From: Cyrtodaria siliqua | Lineage: Eukaryota > Mollusca > Bivalvia > Adapedonta > Hiatellidae | NCBI GenBank assembly: GCA_037043455.1 | Contig: JAWPHD010011415.1 | Span: forward strand, 1-64,000 | DNA length: 64,000 nt | Reading direction: 5' to 3' | Shown here: positions 11,781 to 24,499 of the stretch, piece by piece | How positions within the stretch are numbered: position 1 is the stretch's first letter | Layout: each line of letters begins with the position of its first letter | Notes under the pieces: generated by a model | Databases searched by the model: none | Told to the model about the DNA's origin: nothing | Seen by the model: only the letters and a program-made list of their open reading frames with translations | Position numbers and translations under genes: made by a program

Positions 11781-13664
11781 TATACATTATTATATGACTT
11801 GAACACCGGGATAGAGGTTTGATAAACGGTTTTGTACTGCATTTTTTGCCGTTTTTTGACGGGTTAGCTTCTTTAACATGTCTTTATTTAACCTTTCTTA
11901 TCTAGGATACCGCATTTATCATGCAACTAATGTTTCTACTGTACAAATTCAGCTACTGTCTACTTAACTAATATTTTCCGCTAAACTGCTGTATTATGCT
12001 AATAGCTGCATGCGCTATTATTCGATGACTTAAAAAGTCAGGAATCAGTCATTTAAACTACAAATATACACACTATTTTTTATACTTATCAATCTAGAAA
12101 TGCAATACATTATCAAAAGAAAGTATTTTGTGTTTAGTATCGATATCAAATATACTTACACGCCGAAAACAAGCCCCGTTCTCCAACACCAATTGCGTAT
12201 AACCCGACGAGGTGCAGTCGAATGTAGTTCCTATTATAAACGTTCCTATTATAAACAATAATCCTTCTTTTTATGTTGGAAACGGGCATTTTAAGTGAGG
12301 GAAAATGAAACATTTCTGTTCGATTTTGTATGTATAAGTGTATTCATAGGTTTTAACGGATTATTGATGAACATTTTCTAAATTTCGAATCTCAGTAAAT
12401 AGAAGTTTCAGCTTTAAAATACAGTTTGCTCGTAAAGGTAGCCTAAGTCTCAAACGATGTGAACGGTCGTGTTTTGGTGAAGGTATGAAACCACCAATTA
12501 TTTTTCCCATTGCCACCAATGTTAAAATGTCAATATTAATGATTTGCTGCAACTTCAACTCACGTATATATAATGCAGCAGTGTAATTTTCATACAGAAA
12601 AATAATATTCCACTTGAAAAATCACCAGAAAAGATGGGCTCACACTTGACATGCAATACAGTTTTTGTTTGTTTACTAAACAGGTCAATGGTACCGCTGT
12701 TTTCATTGATACTTGCTCACAATGTGCATGCATAGATTCGATATTCCAGTAAATACTTACTTATTAATACTCTCCTTATACATACAACAATAAAATCAAA
12801 TAGAAATCTCCTACCTATAATTCCCATTTTCATCAAAAAATTAGTCATTTAATGAAAGCAATATCCTCTAATTACATTCTTTGTTAACAAAACCAACGTA
12901 AACCACATATTACATGGTCAACGTGCTAGAGCAAGAATAGAGCCGCTGCTTATCCAGGCAGAGCGGTGAAATCCTCCCGAATTCATGTCCATTGTTTCAT
13001 TTTTGCCATGTTCATTAAAGGTCTGCATCATTGCCCCTGTTCTTCATCATGTTTCATGTGCTACTTGAGTGGTGACAGAAAACAATGATGGTTGGCTACA
13101 GCGAAACATGGATTGTTTACAATAGAATTTGCAGCAACTCTGCAGTTTTGCAGGTAAGAAGGTTCTATGTCTATTCTGCATATTTTTATTTAGATGTGAA
13201 TGGATGGACCTGGAATGTTCATTCCTATTGGCGCCATATATACATTTTGTGTTGATGCGCCGTAAAATCTCAAATTCAACTCAAGTGTCGATTATTACGG
13301 ATGGCGGGAGGTATACAGTACTGGTTCTACCCAGGAAAAATAGGGTGGTCTGTTTCTACCACAACATAATCGACTATCATAATTATATGGCCTTCATGTG
13401 CTAATCAAAGCACTGAAGGTGCTGATGGACGGTGCCACTCAGAAAGTATTGATTCCGAAAAAAAACACGGAAAGTGTCAGAGAAAGTTGGTCACAACATA
13501 CGTATACATAAGATCTCGATTCCTTTCGAAAAGCAATTAGATTCAATAATGCATGACAGAGTTATCGCCCTTGAATGTCTGAAAAATAGGATTTTTGCAA
13601 AGATGTTTTCGTTGGCGATATGGCTAAAACAAAACAAACTTCATTGAATCAGGATAAGTATAAA

Positions 13665-13691
13665 AATAATAATAATAATAATAATAATAAA
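13665..13691. repeat. (AAT)n microsatellite
   Basis: A perfect AAT trinucleotide run of about nine units inside AT-rich sequence. Confidence 0.9.
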
Positions 13692-16600
13692 ATACACTAT
13701 GTATTGTTCTAAATTGCTTAAATATAAATGCTTTTTAAAACAATATTAATAATGGTAATAAAATGTGATAAAATGCCATTGATAGAACGTAATAATTATA
13801 GCTATACCTCTGTAATTATATGTAGGCTATTCATTCTCTAAATGAAGTATGTTTGTCTGTACTCTTCTCTGAAAAATTGTGTATTGAGTTCGGCCTTGTT
13901 TAGGCAATAAACATGTAAATGTTATTCCAAATAAAATATTGAAATGAATTGAATTGATGAAAATAATTGTATGGTTTGATAAAGAGATGTCTGTGGTACA
14001 TAGTTATATCATTTCTTCTACTCGCGAATTTATGAACGGCTTTTGATAATTACCATGATGTAATGTGATCATATCACGGTAATCGAATTACTAACTATTG
14101 AAATGTACGTACGGCACGGATTCTATTTATTATCCAATTACATCTGATGAATATGCATGCTAATTATTCTAATATATAATATAAATATATTAAAAAACAT
14201 TATCGGTTGTCGTTATAAACAACCTTCATACCCTGGTACATAGATCTACATACTCTGGATTCGAAACATATCGTAAATCCAATTTATCCGCCGAATAATA
14301 ATTTACCCATGAATACTTGCGCGTTCAGGTAAGGCTCTTTCAAAGACGAGTTGAAAGACAATTCTGTATTCTATACAGTGATTTTGTTTTAGCTTTACTA
14401 AAAACGAGCTATATAACAAAAAAAATACGTTCGTTTAACCGTATGTGAAACTGCGACAGTGACGTGGCTCGGCAAATTAAAATATATAGGCCTATATATA
14501 TATACCTATCGTTGTTGATTTGTATTTTTTTGGAAAAGTTTTTAAGTTAGCTGGCTAACTCAAAACTCGTTAAGAGCTTATTCTTTCTTCTATAAAGTGA
14601 TGTCTGTTTTAGCTTTACTAAAAACGAACTAAATAACAAAAAACGAACTAAATAATAAAATATTCGTTCGTTTATCCGTAATAATTCGAAACTGCGACAG
14701 TGTCGTGAAACGGCAAATTGTTAATATATATATATATTCAGATCGTTGCTGATTTGTTTCTTGTGGGAAACGTATTTAAGCTAGCTGAGAGATTATTGTT
14801 TATTCTACAAAGTGACTTCTGTTTTAACTTTAATAAACGAAATAAATAAGATGGATAAATATTCATGGGTAAATGATTATTCGGCGGATAAATTGGATTT
14901 ACGGTATGTTTCAATCCAGAGTATGTAGATCTATGATTCACACCATGCGTTTTGAAATCTGTCAAAACCACATCTATACCTAACCTCTGTGCTCAAACTC
15001 TCCAAAGAAATAATCCTGAAAATCCAGTAAAATACTTACTATTCATGACAACAGATATAATACTTTAACTTCAGGTTAGATTTAACAATGAAATAAAAAC
15101 TAATCTTGGTAAAAACACATGCAAACTAGAAACTTTCGATTTTTTCAAGGAACTACTTTAGCACCCTACGACCCGGAAATACTTCCTGACTGGTCTGACA
15201 CCTAAATGAGTCAAGACATTTGTCAACAATATTAATCGAATACATCTAACTGACCATTTTTTCATTCTGTTCAATTCAAACAATTTTGAGGCACAAAATA
15301 GACCATAAGACTGCTTTAGAGCACATTTACATGCACACTGTCCAATAAAATATATAGTTTGGCAATAAAATGAAAGAAAAAAAAAAGAAAAAATTGAAGT
15401 AATGACTCAAAAACTAAGCTTACCCCATAAGCCTCTGTAGAAGTTTTAAAGCAACTAATACATTCAAGCCTAGGGAAACAGCAAGACAAACTGAATCACA
15501 CACCAAGATAGTATATATTTCAGTGGATTATAATGTTATCTCTTACAAAAAATAAATAAAATTAATGTGTTAAATTACAATTGTATGCCATTGCAAAGTG
15601 ATTCCATCTGAATTAATGAAGGAAAAATGGGTGGGATTTGCACAATGTTTAGCGAAAAATTAAAATAAATGTTGAATTCCACAAATGTATGTATAGTTCA
15701 GTTTCAGATGGTAAAACCCATCATCGTGTACAAAATTTACAGGTTACTCGATACAAAGTAAGACTCCTCCTAGAGTCGTGTCATGTCGAAGTGTGAGTAC
15801 CGATACATTTTCATATTTTAGCCTCATACGGTAACTTAAAATAATGAAATTGCCATTTATTGTAGGACATGTGACAGATATATTACCTATTGCCATTAAT
15901 TCACTTAAAGACACTTGAAAGATTATTAAAGTGCTTTTAAGGCCACTCCAAATCACTAGGACCCCCACCCCGCAAATTTCACCCTAAAACACACAATATT
16001 TTAATTGCAAAAGAACTTGTTCTGCTGTAAAATTCAAAAATTTAACATCAGTCTTTTTTTCTCACTCAGATGCAAGAATCAACTGGATTTGGCCATTTTT
16101 AAGAAAAATGCATTTTGTCCATCTAGGTGTCAGACCGGTGAAAATCAGCCCATTGAATACAATGCAATTTAAGCTATATTTGGAGATCAGTCAAAAGTTC
16201 CACACCATTCGTTCGCTTTAATACACGTTTATTCTGTGAATTAAACACATTTGGCTATCAAACGGTCCAATATCTGGAATAACACACCGATTCAGTTTTT
16301 CAACATTTCGCGTCATTCATTCACACAATGCGTATTTTGAAATAAACATCTGTCAAAACCACATCTCTACCTAACCTCTGTGCTCATACTCTCCAAAGAA
16401 ATAATCCTGACAAACACAGTAAAATACTTACTATTCATGACAACAGCCATAATACTTTAACATCAGGTTAGATTTAACAGTGAAATAAAAACTAATCTTG
16501 GGAAAAACACATACAAACTAGAAACTTTGCATTTTTTCAAGGAACTACTTTAGCACCCTACGACCCGGAAGTACTTCCTGACTGGTCTAACACCGTTATA

Positions 16601-16865
16601 AGACATATGCACATTAATTTGTACAGGATCAGATCCCTTCAAAAACAGCGTATTACTAATCACTGACATGTTGTCAATATACGGATCGTTTGCCCATTTA
16701 CAGCCTTGCGAATGGTACTACTTTGATCGCGCTGTAATCTGGTGCTCTTTGGTTTCTAGTAGAGATTCGTTGTGCGCCAGAATTCCCACTACTTAAGACG
16801 GTTGCCTGATGGCACCGTTTAAAAATGACGTTAAACACCATTGAAACAACCTACACATTTTACAA

Positions 16866-17466
16866 TGTCAACCTACGGCACATCATGCATTGTCGACATA
16901 CGGCACATCAAACATTGTCGACATACGGCACATATCTTACAGTGTCGACGTACGGAACATCATACATTGTCGACATACAACACATCGTGCTTGGTCGAAA
17001 TACGGCACATCATATATTGTCGACGTACGGCACATCATGCATTGTCGACGTACGGCATATCATGCACTGTCGACGTACGGCACATCATGCATTGTTGACA
17101 TACGGCACATCATACATTGTCGACATACGGCACATAATGCATTGTCGACGTATGGCACATAATGCATTGTCGACGTACGGCACATCATGCATTGTCGACA
17201 TACGGCACATCATGCATTGTCGACGTACGTCACATCATGCATTGTCGACATACGGCACATCATGCATTGTCGACGTACGGCACATCATGCATTGTCGACA
17301 TACGGCACATAATGCATTGTCGACGTACGTCACATCATACATTGTCGACGTACGGCACATCATGCATTGTCGACATACGGCACATCATGCATTGTCGACG
17401 TACGGTACATCATGCATTGTCGACATACGGCACATCTTGCATTGTCGACAAACGTCACATCATACA
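16866..17466 (+). repeat. 25-bp satellite array, copy A
   Basis: About 24 units of CACATCATGCATTG + TCGACGTACGG (25 bp), each with a GTCGAC palindrome and often ATGCAT. Because 25 is not a multiple of three and the unit has no + strand stop in any frame, long open frames (up to 216 codons) run through it; these are artefacts of the repeat. The sister array is at 61981-62622. Confidence 0.95.
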
Positions 17467-17467
17467 T

Positions 17468-18659
17468 CTTCTTGAAACACGGACCGTGTTTGGTTTGATC
17501 ATTTTAGTGGATCAATAATGAATACAAATTTAGGTCTATGTACCACACCGACTGCCTTATTTGAATGGGAATTTCTGTAACATAAACGTTTTGTGTTTTA
17601 TATATAGTTTAGGGGTTAATATAGAAACATGTTCTCATTCTAGAATCCTTTCTAAACCGCAACTGAGAACAATGTCATAATTACTTCCTTACGATATTTG
17701 ATATGTAAACTATGCAAACAAAAGACGTTGTTTAAATATTTATTTAGACACGTAACTCACCATTGATTTCACTCACCCTATCATAAAGATGAAACACTAG
17801 CCGTTATATTTTACATTTGCAGTATATATGTTGAGTAATCAGGGGCGTAGCTAGTCAGCAACCCTCCTTCGGTAATCGGTTTCCAATTCATTTTTCAGGT
17901 CAACCTAATACCTTAGTCCAGATAAGCCATGCATACAAATCTAGGGAAAACCTACCCTTGTCTTGAAATGTCATTAATTTCAAGCACGTTCTGCACATAA
18001 CTCTGAGTTAAGGACACCTTTTGTCTCAAAAAATGTTTTATTGATTAATTTATTACTGTAATATGTTCTCAAAATGAAGGAGTCAAAGGAAAACAACACA
18101 TTTTGCGGAAAATATGAGCTGAAATTTACTCGCCAGCACGTGACCCGGTGAAGGTATAAAATATCTAACCGTGAAATAGTACAAAATGACTATACAGGGA
18201 CGTAGCCAGAGCCTTGAGTATGCGGAACACCAGTTCTACTAAAATGAGTTGCGAAAGTGTAGCGGGTGTGTGTGTGTGTGGGGTGGGGGGGGGGGGGTGG
18301 GGGGGGAGGGGGTTGGTTGGGGCGGCGATGGGACCGTGGCATACTCCTACTGAAAATGTTATAAACGTAAAAAAAAGAAGTAGATTGAACGTCAATAGCG
18401 AAGTTCATATAAGGCAACCGCATGCTGGCGCGTTTGAATAGTTCCAGAATAGGACGCTGTGATTGTTAATCTTCACGTGACCACTGAGGAGAAGATGCCC
18501 TCTTTTTTTCCTTTTTCTTTTTCTCCTTTTTATATATATAAAGAGCATTTTTTAAAGCCGTCCCATATATGACCTATATGGGGACATACTAGATCGGAAT
18601 TCGGGAACCTGTCCAATACCAGAGACGTAATAAACCATTATTTCTTAGATCTCTGTCTA
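17468..18659. other. Non-coding, with G-rich tract 18274-18325
   Basis: Two fragments share the words GGGGCGTAGCTAG (17843) and GGGACGTAGCCAG (18197), typical of a dispersed repeat edge. A (GT)n then poly-G tract lies at 18265-18325. No gene is recognised. Confidence 0.5.
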
Positions 18660-18865
18660 AACTTATTAAAGCTGCATTCATGTGGTTCTTTTTCGGAAAA
18701 TAGACTCAAATACACGAGACCGCCCGTCCGATGGACGAGGCTAATGTAAAGTGTCTTGCCCAAGAGCGCACCGACGAATATGTGGCGCCGATGAGGCTTG
18801 AACATGGGTCATCCGGTTTCACGTCATCTGGGTCACGCCGATATAAATCGACAAATGGGATCGTA
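18660..18865 (-). mobile_element. tRNA-derived SINE fragment
   Basis: On the - strand it has a tRNA-like B-box (GTTCAAGCC), then GTGCGCTCTTGGGCAAGACA and CTCGTCCATCGGACGGGCGG, the same order as in the SINE at 55543-55858. The 3' tail is lost or degraded. Confidence 0.65.
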
Positions 18866-19384
18866 ATTGACATATTGTCAGTACCGTGATTGTGACGTTG
18901 CCTTGTATGCTGGATTGTGAGTATAATCATAGACATTATCACCCCCTTTACTCAAGTAAAACTACAGCGGATCGATAAGGTCAACAGCGGCGCACGTATC
19001 GTGAGGACGAAACACCGGTAGTTAATATTTTAAATACTTAATAATATATAAAGTTCCGAAAAAGTCCAAACTTTGAACCAGTTTTATGATACGAACCTGT
19101 GACCTCACTTTGGCGATTTTATTGTTGCGCTATCACCATGTTTGACCAAGTTATGTGGATTTTGAGTTTGGGATTAGAAAAAATATTCGTTATTCGTCCA
19201 TATTTTTATGATCTGAGGATATTTCTGGCGTTATTTTCGCGAAAAGAGGCCATTTGCATATTAATTAATCATTACGCTACCCAATTCAGCTTTATTTTGC
19301 TATAATTAATGATGTATGAGTCCTATATCGCGTACTTTCTGAGTGTGGGGTATGGTAAAATTAATAAAGGCTACAGCGGCCATT

Positions 19385-19510
19385 GATAAGTACGAATGCT
19401 ACTTTCAAAAAGAGTCGATAAGTACGACTGCGGCCAAATTGTTAGAGTTGATAAGTACGATTGCGGCTAAATTATTGAGTTGACAAGTACGATTGTGGCT
19501 AAATTGTTAG
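19385..19510 (+). repeat. Subterminal repeats of the 441-bp-TIR element
   Basis: Four degenerate copies of GATAAGTACGAxTGCGGCTAAATTGTTAGAGTT-like units, shown here in short form as GATAAGTACGATTGCGGC. Tandem subterminal motifs just inside TIRs often bind the element's own transposase; that role is inference. Confidence 0.7.
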
Positions 19511-19587
19511 TTACAGGCACCCTGCTGCTGGTTTAATGAGATTTGAAGATGTCGAAAACGTGTATTTTTTTTTTAGGTTGAACAGAG

Positions 19588-20615
19588 ATGGAAAAATGCA
19601 AGTGTTACTTCTGCAAGTTAAACTTCAGCCTATTAACTGAAGTCGTAACTCATTGCATCGTCATACACCCAGAGGAAGAATGGAGATATAGAGAGTTAAC
19701 ATTGATGACAGTTCCGGGATACAAGGCTATAGAACTAAAATCCAAGAAGGAGTAATTCCACATCACACCAAGTGGAATTGGAACGAAAACTCATTACAGT
19801 GCAGGACGATATTGTAACAATAAAGGATTATATATTTAAGGCTGATAAAGTGAATACGCCTGCTAAATGTACTGGAAACGCGAGTCCCCGAAACAGTAGC
19901 TGATGTATCACCCAAGCCCAAATACCTATGCAACTATTGTGAACTGAAATTTAACCACTTGGACAAAATAATAAACCATTGCATCGAACAGCATGGCAAT
20001 ACGGTCCTCAAGTACAAATAGTTTGATTCAGTTACAAATAAATACGGCTATAGATCTAAGCTCCATGAAGGTATTGTACCAAATGATATTAGAGATTCCG
20101 GGAAACGTCTGATTGTGCAGGATGAAGTTGTTTTTAGTAAAGATTACAGATCAAAACGAAAAATATTAAATACGCCTGTGAAAATACACGATCCTCCTTA
20201 CCAATACAATGAATATAATGATATGCCTGAACAGGAAGACCATACTGATATGGAGTTAGATACTGCGATGCAAGAAATGGAAGGTCTACTACCTAATATG
20301 TTACAAACCCTTACTGAAAATGGTATGTTGACAACATACGTAAAATTCAACAAACTGTTACACGAAAAACGTATACCATTAGATAATATATGTTTCATGC
20401 TGTTCATGGATGTTGTAGACTGGTTTTCGAGTAAAACTACTACTCCTATGAGATATAGGCCGGAAACGATGAAGTTTTGGCAAATAGGTTATCGAATTTT
20501 TCATGGAAAATTTCTAGGTTTCATGTCTGGGTTAAGAAACTATGGTCAAGTGTTGGAGAAGAAGAACCCTATAGATTTTACTAAAGATCCACATGTACTC
20601 GATTTACATTTGTAA
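19588..20615 (+). pseudogene. Truncated zinc-finger ORF related to the YqaJ-element protein
   Basis: The first ATG (19588) begins MEKCKCYFCKLNF, a C2H2 finger (C-x2-C...H-x4-H). After frame changes a second finger follows (LCNYCELKFNHLDKIINHC, from about 19923). A TAG at 20019-20021 interrupts the frame, which is otherwise open from 19911 to 20615. Each finger is followed by a similar tail (VQDDIVTIKDY and VQDEVVFSKDY, then NTPxK), so the finger module is duplicated. The C-terminal part (DVVDWFSSKTTTPMRYRPET...FMSG) aligns with DVVEWYSLENTHQMRYSDEV...FMSG in the - strand ORF at 35830-40015. Homology ends near the stop, and the nuclease and downstream regions are missing. Confidence 0.75.
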
Positions 20616-21533
20616 TATTTATGTTCATTTAATAGTATGTAAACAGTTTGTTTACACAGAATGCTTTTCGGTATGCTTTATGTGCGTCTTGCTCGAAATG
20701 TCGAATGAGATTCTCACTATTGCATTGATTTCTGTTTCATATAGGAATATATATTTCATAAATAAACTTCTCGAACTGTTCTAAGAATTTCACAAGATTT
20801 CGTGAATTTATATTACGGATCAGTAAGTATGATCACTGGAACTGCAAAATACTTACGATACAGAAATAAATAGAAATTTAGAATGGTTTCCAATCACAGA
20901 AATTATCCACTGTTTACCTTACCATAATTGCTGTTTACCTTATCAAAATATTTGTCTATCCGCTGTAGCCCTTATTAATTTTACCATACCCCACACTCAA
21001 AAAGTACGCGATATAGGACGCATACATCATTAGTTATAGCAAAATAAAGCTGAATTGGGTAGTGTAATGATTAATTAATATGAAAATGGCCTCTTTTCGC
21101 GAACAGAACGCCAGAAATATTCTCAGATCATAAAAATATGGACGATTAACGAATATTTTTTCTAATCCCGAAGCCAAAATCCACATAACTTGATCAAACA
21201 TGGTGATAGCGCAACAATAAAATCGCCAAAGTGAGGTCACAGGTTCGTATCATAAAACTGGTTCAAAGTTTGGACTCTTGCGGAACTTTATATATTATTA
21301 AATATTTAAAATATTACCTACCGGTGTTTCGTCCTCACGATACGTGCGCCGCTGTTGACCTTATCGAGCCGCTGTAGTTTTACTTGAGTACAGGGGGTGA
21401 TTATGTACATCACTTGATTTTAGCACTACTTTTTTTAAAGCGCAAATTTAAATTATTTATGCAATTTATGCAAATTGATGCATTGTTTGATATATAGTTA
21501 TAGAAAATAATAAATTAACATAGTGTGTAGCAC

Positions 21534-21636
21534 CGCTAAATGTTAAGATTTCGCTAAATGTTAAAACCTCCGCTAAATGTTATAAATCTTGGGCTAAATG
21601 TTAAAACATTTCCGCTAAATGTTAAAACTTTTTCAT
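21534..21636 (+). repeat. CGCTAAATGTTAAAA short tandem repeat
   Basis: Five irregular copies of CGCTAAATGTTAAAAC-like units. A similar AC-TAAATGTAACA phrase recurs at 26278-26370. Confidence 0.75.
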
Positions 21637-21639
21637 TGG

Positions 21640-22389
21640 TTCAGACTTAGTAAATACATTTCTTTCTGATTTATTTTTAGCTCTACGGGCGGTGTGGGAC
21701 TTTTTGTTTGCGTCCGTTAGCGGCAGTTTCTTTGAAACCGCTCAGCCAATTTTAATCAAATTTCCCATGGATTCTCCTGAGTGGGAAGATTTTTTTGGCG
21801 ATCCGACATTCAAACTATGCGCCGTCGGTAAATATAGCCAAAACCTTAAAAAACTTCAGAACGCCAAGATAGATTTTGACTACAAATATTTTAGAATTGA
21901 ATGCTAACTACTGACCTATGAAGTTTATCTTGTTTTGTTTTCATGAAATCAAAAATGGCTCTGCCCCGGGTTCCAAAATGTGTATATGGAAATTGTGCAC
22001 GCTTTACAAAGAGAAAAAGTTGAAAATCTTCTTCTCCAAAATCACAAGGCATAGAGTTCTCATATATTGCATGTTACATTAGCTTATGGTCCTCTACCAA
22101 AATTGTTCAAATGGTGATCCGGCCCGCCCCGCACCGCCCCGCCCCGCCCCGGCCCGCCCCGGGGGTTACAGTTTTGCGTAGAGTTATATAGGAGAATCTT
22201 TTAAGCAATCTTCTTTTCTGAAACTACAATAGCCATAGTTTTATATGTTGCATTTATCATATGTGTACGGTCCACTACCAAGTTTGTTCAAATCCGAGAC
22301 CATGTGGTCAAATTAGACCCCACCCGAGGGATCGCATGTGTTAAATAGACTTATATTGGGATAATGCTTAGACTATTTTCTTTCCTGAA
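21640..22389. other. Dispersed repeat with C-rich block 22118-22168
   Basis: Two degenerate phrases (ATGGTCCTCTACCAAAATTG and ACGGTCCACTACCAAGTTTG), about 180 bp apart, mark repeated units. The block GGCCCGCCCCGCACCGCCCC lies between them. No coding capacity is supported. Confidence 0.5.
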
Positions 22390-23060
22390 ACCACAGTTTT
22401 ACACTAACTGAGCACGGACAGCAGATACAAGCATCGAACCAGCATCGACCCCGGGGTCCTTCTCACCCCTGGGGACATAGCCCCATGGTTCATAACTTGG
22501 AAACCGTTTAGATCGCACCCTATAACCATACATACATTTAATGGGCATGAACAGATGAATACAACCACCGAACCAGCAGCGGTCGTGGGGTCTATTTCCA
22601 CCCTTGGGGACATATTCCCTGGGTCATAACTTGGAAACTGTTGATATCCCCACCATATAACCATATATACACTTACTGAGCATGAGCATATGTATACAAC
22701 CTTCAAACCATCAATGGCCCGGGGTCTGTCCCGACCCCTGGGGGAAATAAACCCTCTGCCATAACTTGGAAACCGTTGAGATCTCCACCCTATAACCGTA
22801 TATACACTTAATAGACACGAACAGACAGATAGAACCATCTAACCAGCATTGGTCCTTTGGTCCATCCCCACCCCTGGGTCAAAACTTGGATACCGTAGAG
22901 ATCTTCACTCAATAACCATGCATACACTTACTGGACATAAACATATGGATACAGCCTTCCAACCAGCATCGGCCCGGGATCTGTCCCCAACCCTGGGTAA
23001 ATAGCCCCTGGGTCATAACTTGGACACCGTTGAGATCTCCACCCTACATATACACTTAAT
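22390..23060 (+). repeat. Tandem repeat, about 130-bp unit
   Basis: Five units marked by CATAACTTGGAAACCGTT at about 22491, 22624, 22761, 22882 and 23011, alternating with ACACTTAxTGGxCATGAACA and AACCAGCATCGGxCC phrases. It is diverged and non-coding. Confidence 0.8.
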
Positions 23061-24260
23061 TGGCCATGGACTGTGTGTTCTCATTCGGTTATGAAAGTAT
23101 AAGCTTGTTTGACAATTGTTTCATCTTTTAAGCTTATTTGATAATGTTTTCATCTTTGTTAAGATCATCAGATGTACGATTCAGGGAAATTTTGACTCTC
23201 TTGTTTGGGCATGGATACTTGATTTTCACTTGATTGTACCAAATGTGTACGCCAGTAGAGCGAAACAGGCCCTCTTGGGCCTCTTGTTTTTAAAGCTGAG
23301 TGATAAATTGAACATTCGCCTAGGTTCATCTAAGTGTTTTTTCACGTTTAGTAAAACTGTTTTGTTCTCTTATGTATAGCATAATTATGCATGATGTCGT
23401 ACACATACACATATATAGTCCCCAATATTGACCAGTAAAACTAAGATTGCACCCCGTCTCTCCGTCCCTGTTTTATTTATGGACTTTATATAATTTACGT
23501 CTGCATTAAGGGATATTATTGTTTATGCATTTGTTTTGAATTCTGTATACATTTGTATTTTTTTAAACTAGTCTGTATACATGGGACGTAATATCAATAA
23601 TATGTCATGAGTGACTTCCTCATTGCTCCCTTATGTTTGCTGCACTCCTTTGGCATTGTACATGCGATGTATGCAGTGCTTTTGTCTAGTATATATGATT
23701 TTTCTCATACAGCTACAGATATACTCATCAATATTTACTTGCGTTCGACTTAATTTCAGCAAATAACCTGTTACCCGCCCGCATGATCCCGCCCCTCCCA
23801 TTCGATTGTCACACCCCTCTCCAACTCACCCAGTAAAATAAGCGTGCTTTATTAACGCGAGGATACCATGGTCAGGATGCGAACAAAAACTTCCACATTA
23901 TTTAAGTAGTCGAGCTATAGACATAACCTTTGACATCTTATTTGAATATGTTATGTACCTTTTTAAATAAAAAAAAAACGACATTTAATAAACACGAGTT
24001 TAGTGACGACGCATTAGTACCTCTATATATTGGCAAACTATTCTTAATTACTGTATTTAATATTTCTTGTTCATTTTTAATTAATGCCGCATCTAAATAG
24101 CTGCTTTAATAGTTTATTACCATCTCATTATTTACGTACATTTACACGATACTACCTACAGCAGAGATGATCGGAATCAGGCAGTTTGATATAGTGTTCC
24201 GTTACCCAATTGTACAATCTCGTATCGACGTTTACAAGTCGATACGCGATTGTTCAGTGT
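23061..24260. other. Non-coding; dispersed repeat end near 23258-23287
   Basis: The phrase CAGTAGAGCGAAACAGGCCC and then GGGCCTCTTG is the inverse of the repeat start near 31461. The remainder is AT-rich with no recognised gene. Confidence 0.45.
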
Positions 24261-24330
24261 ATCGATGGCGATGGTAGGATGGCGATGGTACGATGGCGAT
24301 GGTGCGATGGCACGATGGCCCTAACGGATC
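24261..24330 (+). repeat. GATGGCGATGGT short array
   Basis: A variant of the GATGGTAAGATGC array followed by the same flank (GGCCCTAACGGATCACCGTA), showing that the array and flank move together. Confidence 0.75.
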
Positions 24331-24499
24331 ACCGTAGTTTACACATCGTAACATTTGTTATATACTATTTAATACAATTTATGGTGCAACTAACCGTCTA
24401 CTATTTGTCTACTGACCTGAAGGTTGAGGATGTTAGCCACATATACGGCAAAACAATTTAAATCCATATTACGTTAAAATATTCAAATAGTGTATACAA

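Larger units (their letters stand above)
11781..17467 (+). repeat. Segmental duplication block 2, copy A
   Basis: Matches 56291-62622 in the same order and orientation. Paired landmarks are the TATACATTATTATATGAC starts (11781 and 56291), the GGTGAAGGTATGAAACCACC words, the CTTCCTGACTGGT words, and the 25-bp satellites at the right ends. Differences include a SINE present only in the other copy (57555-57766) and rearranged sequence at 13500-14330. No gene is supported inside. Confidence 0.88.
18939..21400 (+). mobile_element. DNA element with 441-bp TIRs carrying a zinc-finger ORF fragment
   Basis: The left TIR (18939-19379) and right TIR (20960-21400) are equal in length and near-identical. 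They begin TCACCCCCT and end inward at CTACAGCGG. A TTA trinucleotide flanks both ends (18936-18938 and 21401-21403), consistent with a 3-bp target duplication. Inside are subterminal repeats (about 19385-19510) and a broken ORF (19588-20615) homologous to the N-terminal part of the large ORF at 35830-40015. No transposase remains, so this is a deletion derivative. Its superfamily is not assigned; the ends do not match a family I can name with confidence. Confidence 0.85.

Noticed and set aside
12361..12558. Open frame conserved between duplicated blocks (also at 56965-57189)
   Set aside because: Conservation follows from the segmental duplication. The ends differ by frame changes and there is no splice or domain support.
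13100..13150. Possible exon ending in CAG then GTAAGAAG, also present near 58085
   Set aside because: Substitutions between the two copies are mostly non-synonymous and no partner exon could be found.
16866..17466. A CRISPR-like array
   Set aside because: Units are contiguous without unique spacers, and the DNA is from an animal.
16825..17475. 216-codon open frame (and overlapping 85-118 codon frames)
   Set aside because: It lies almost entirely in the 25-bp satellite and is open only because the unit lacks + strand stops.
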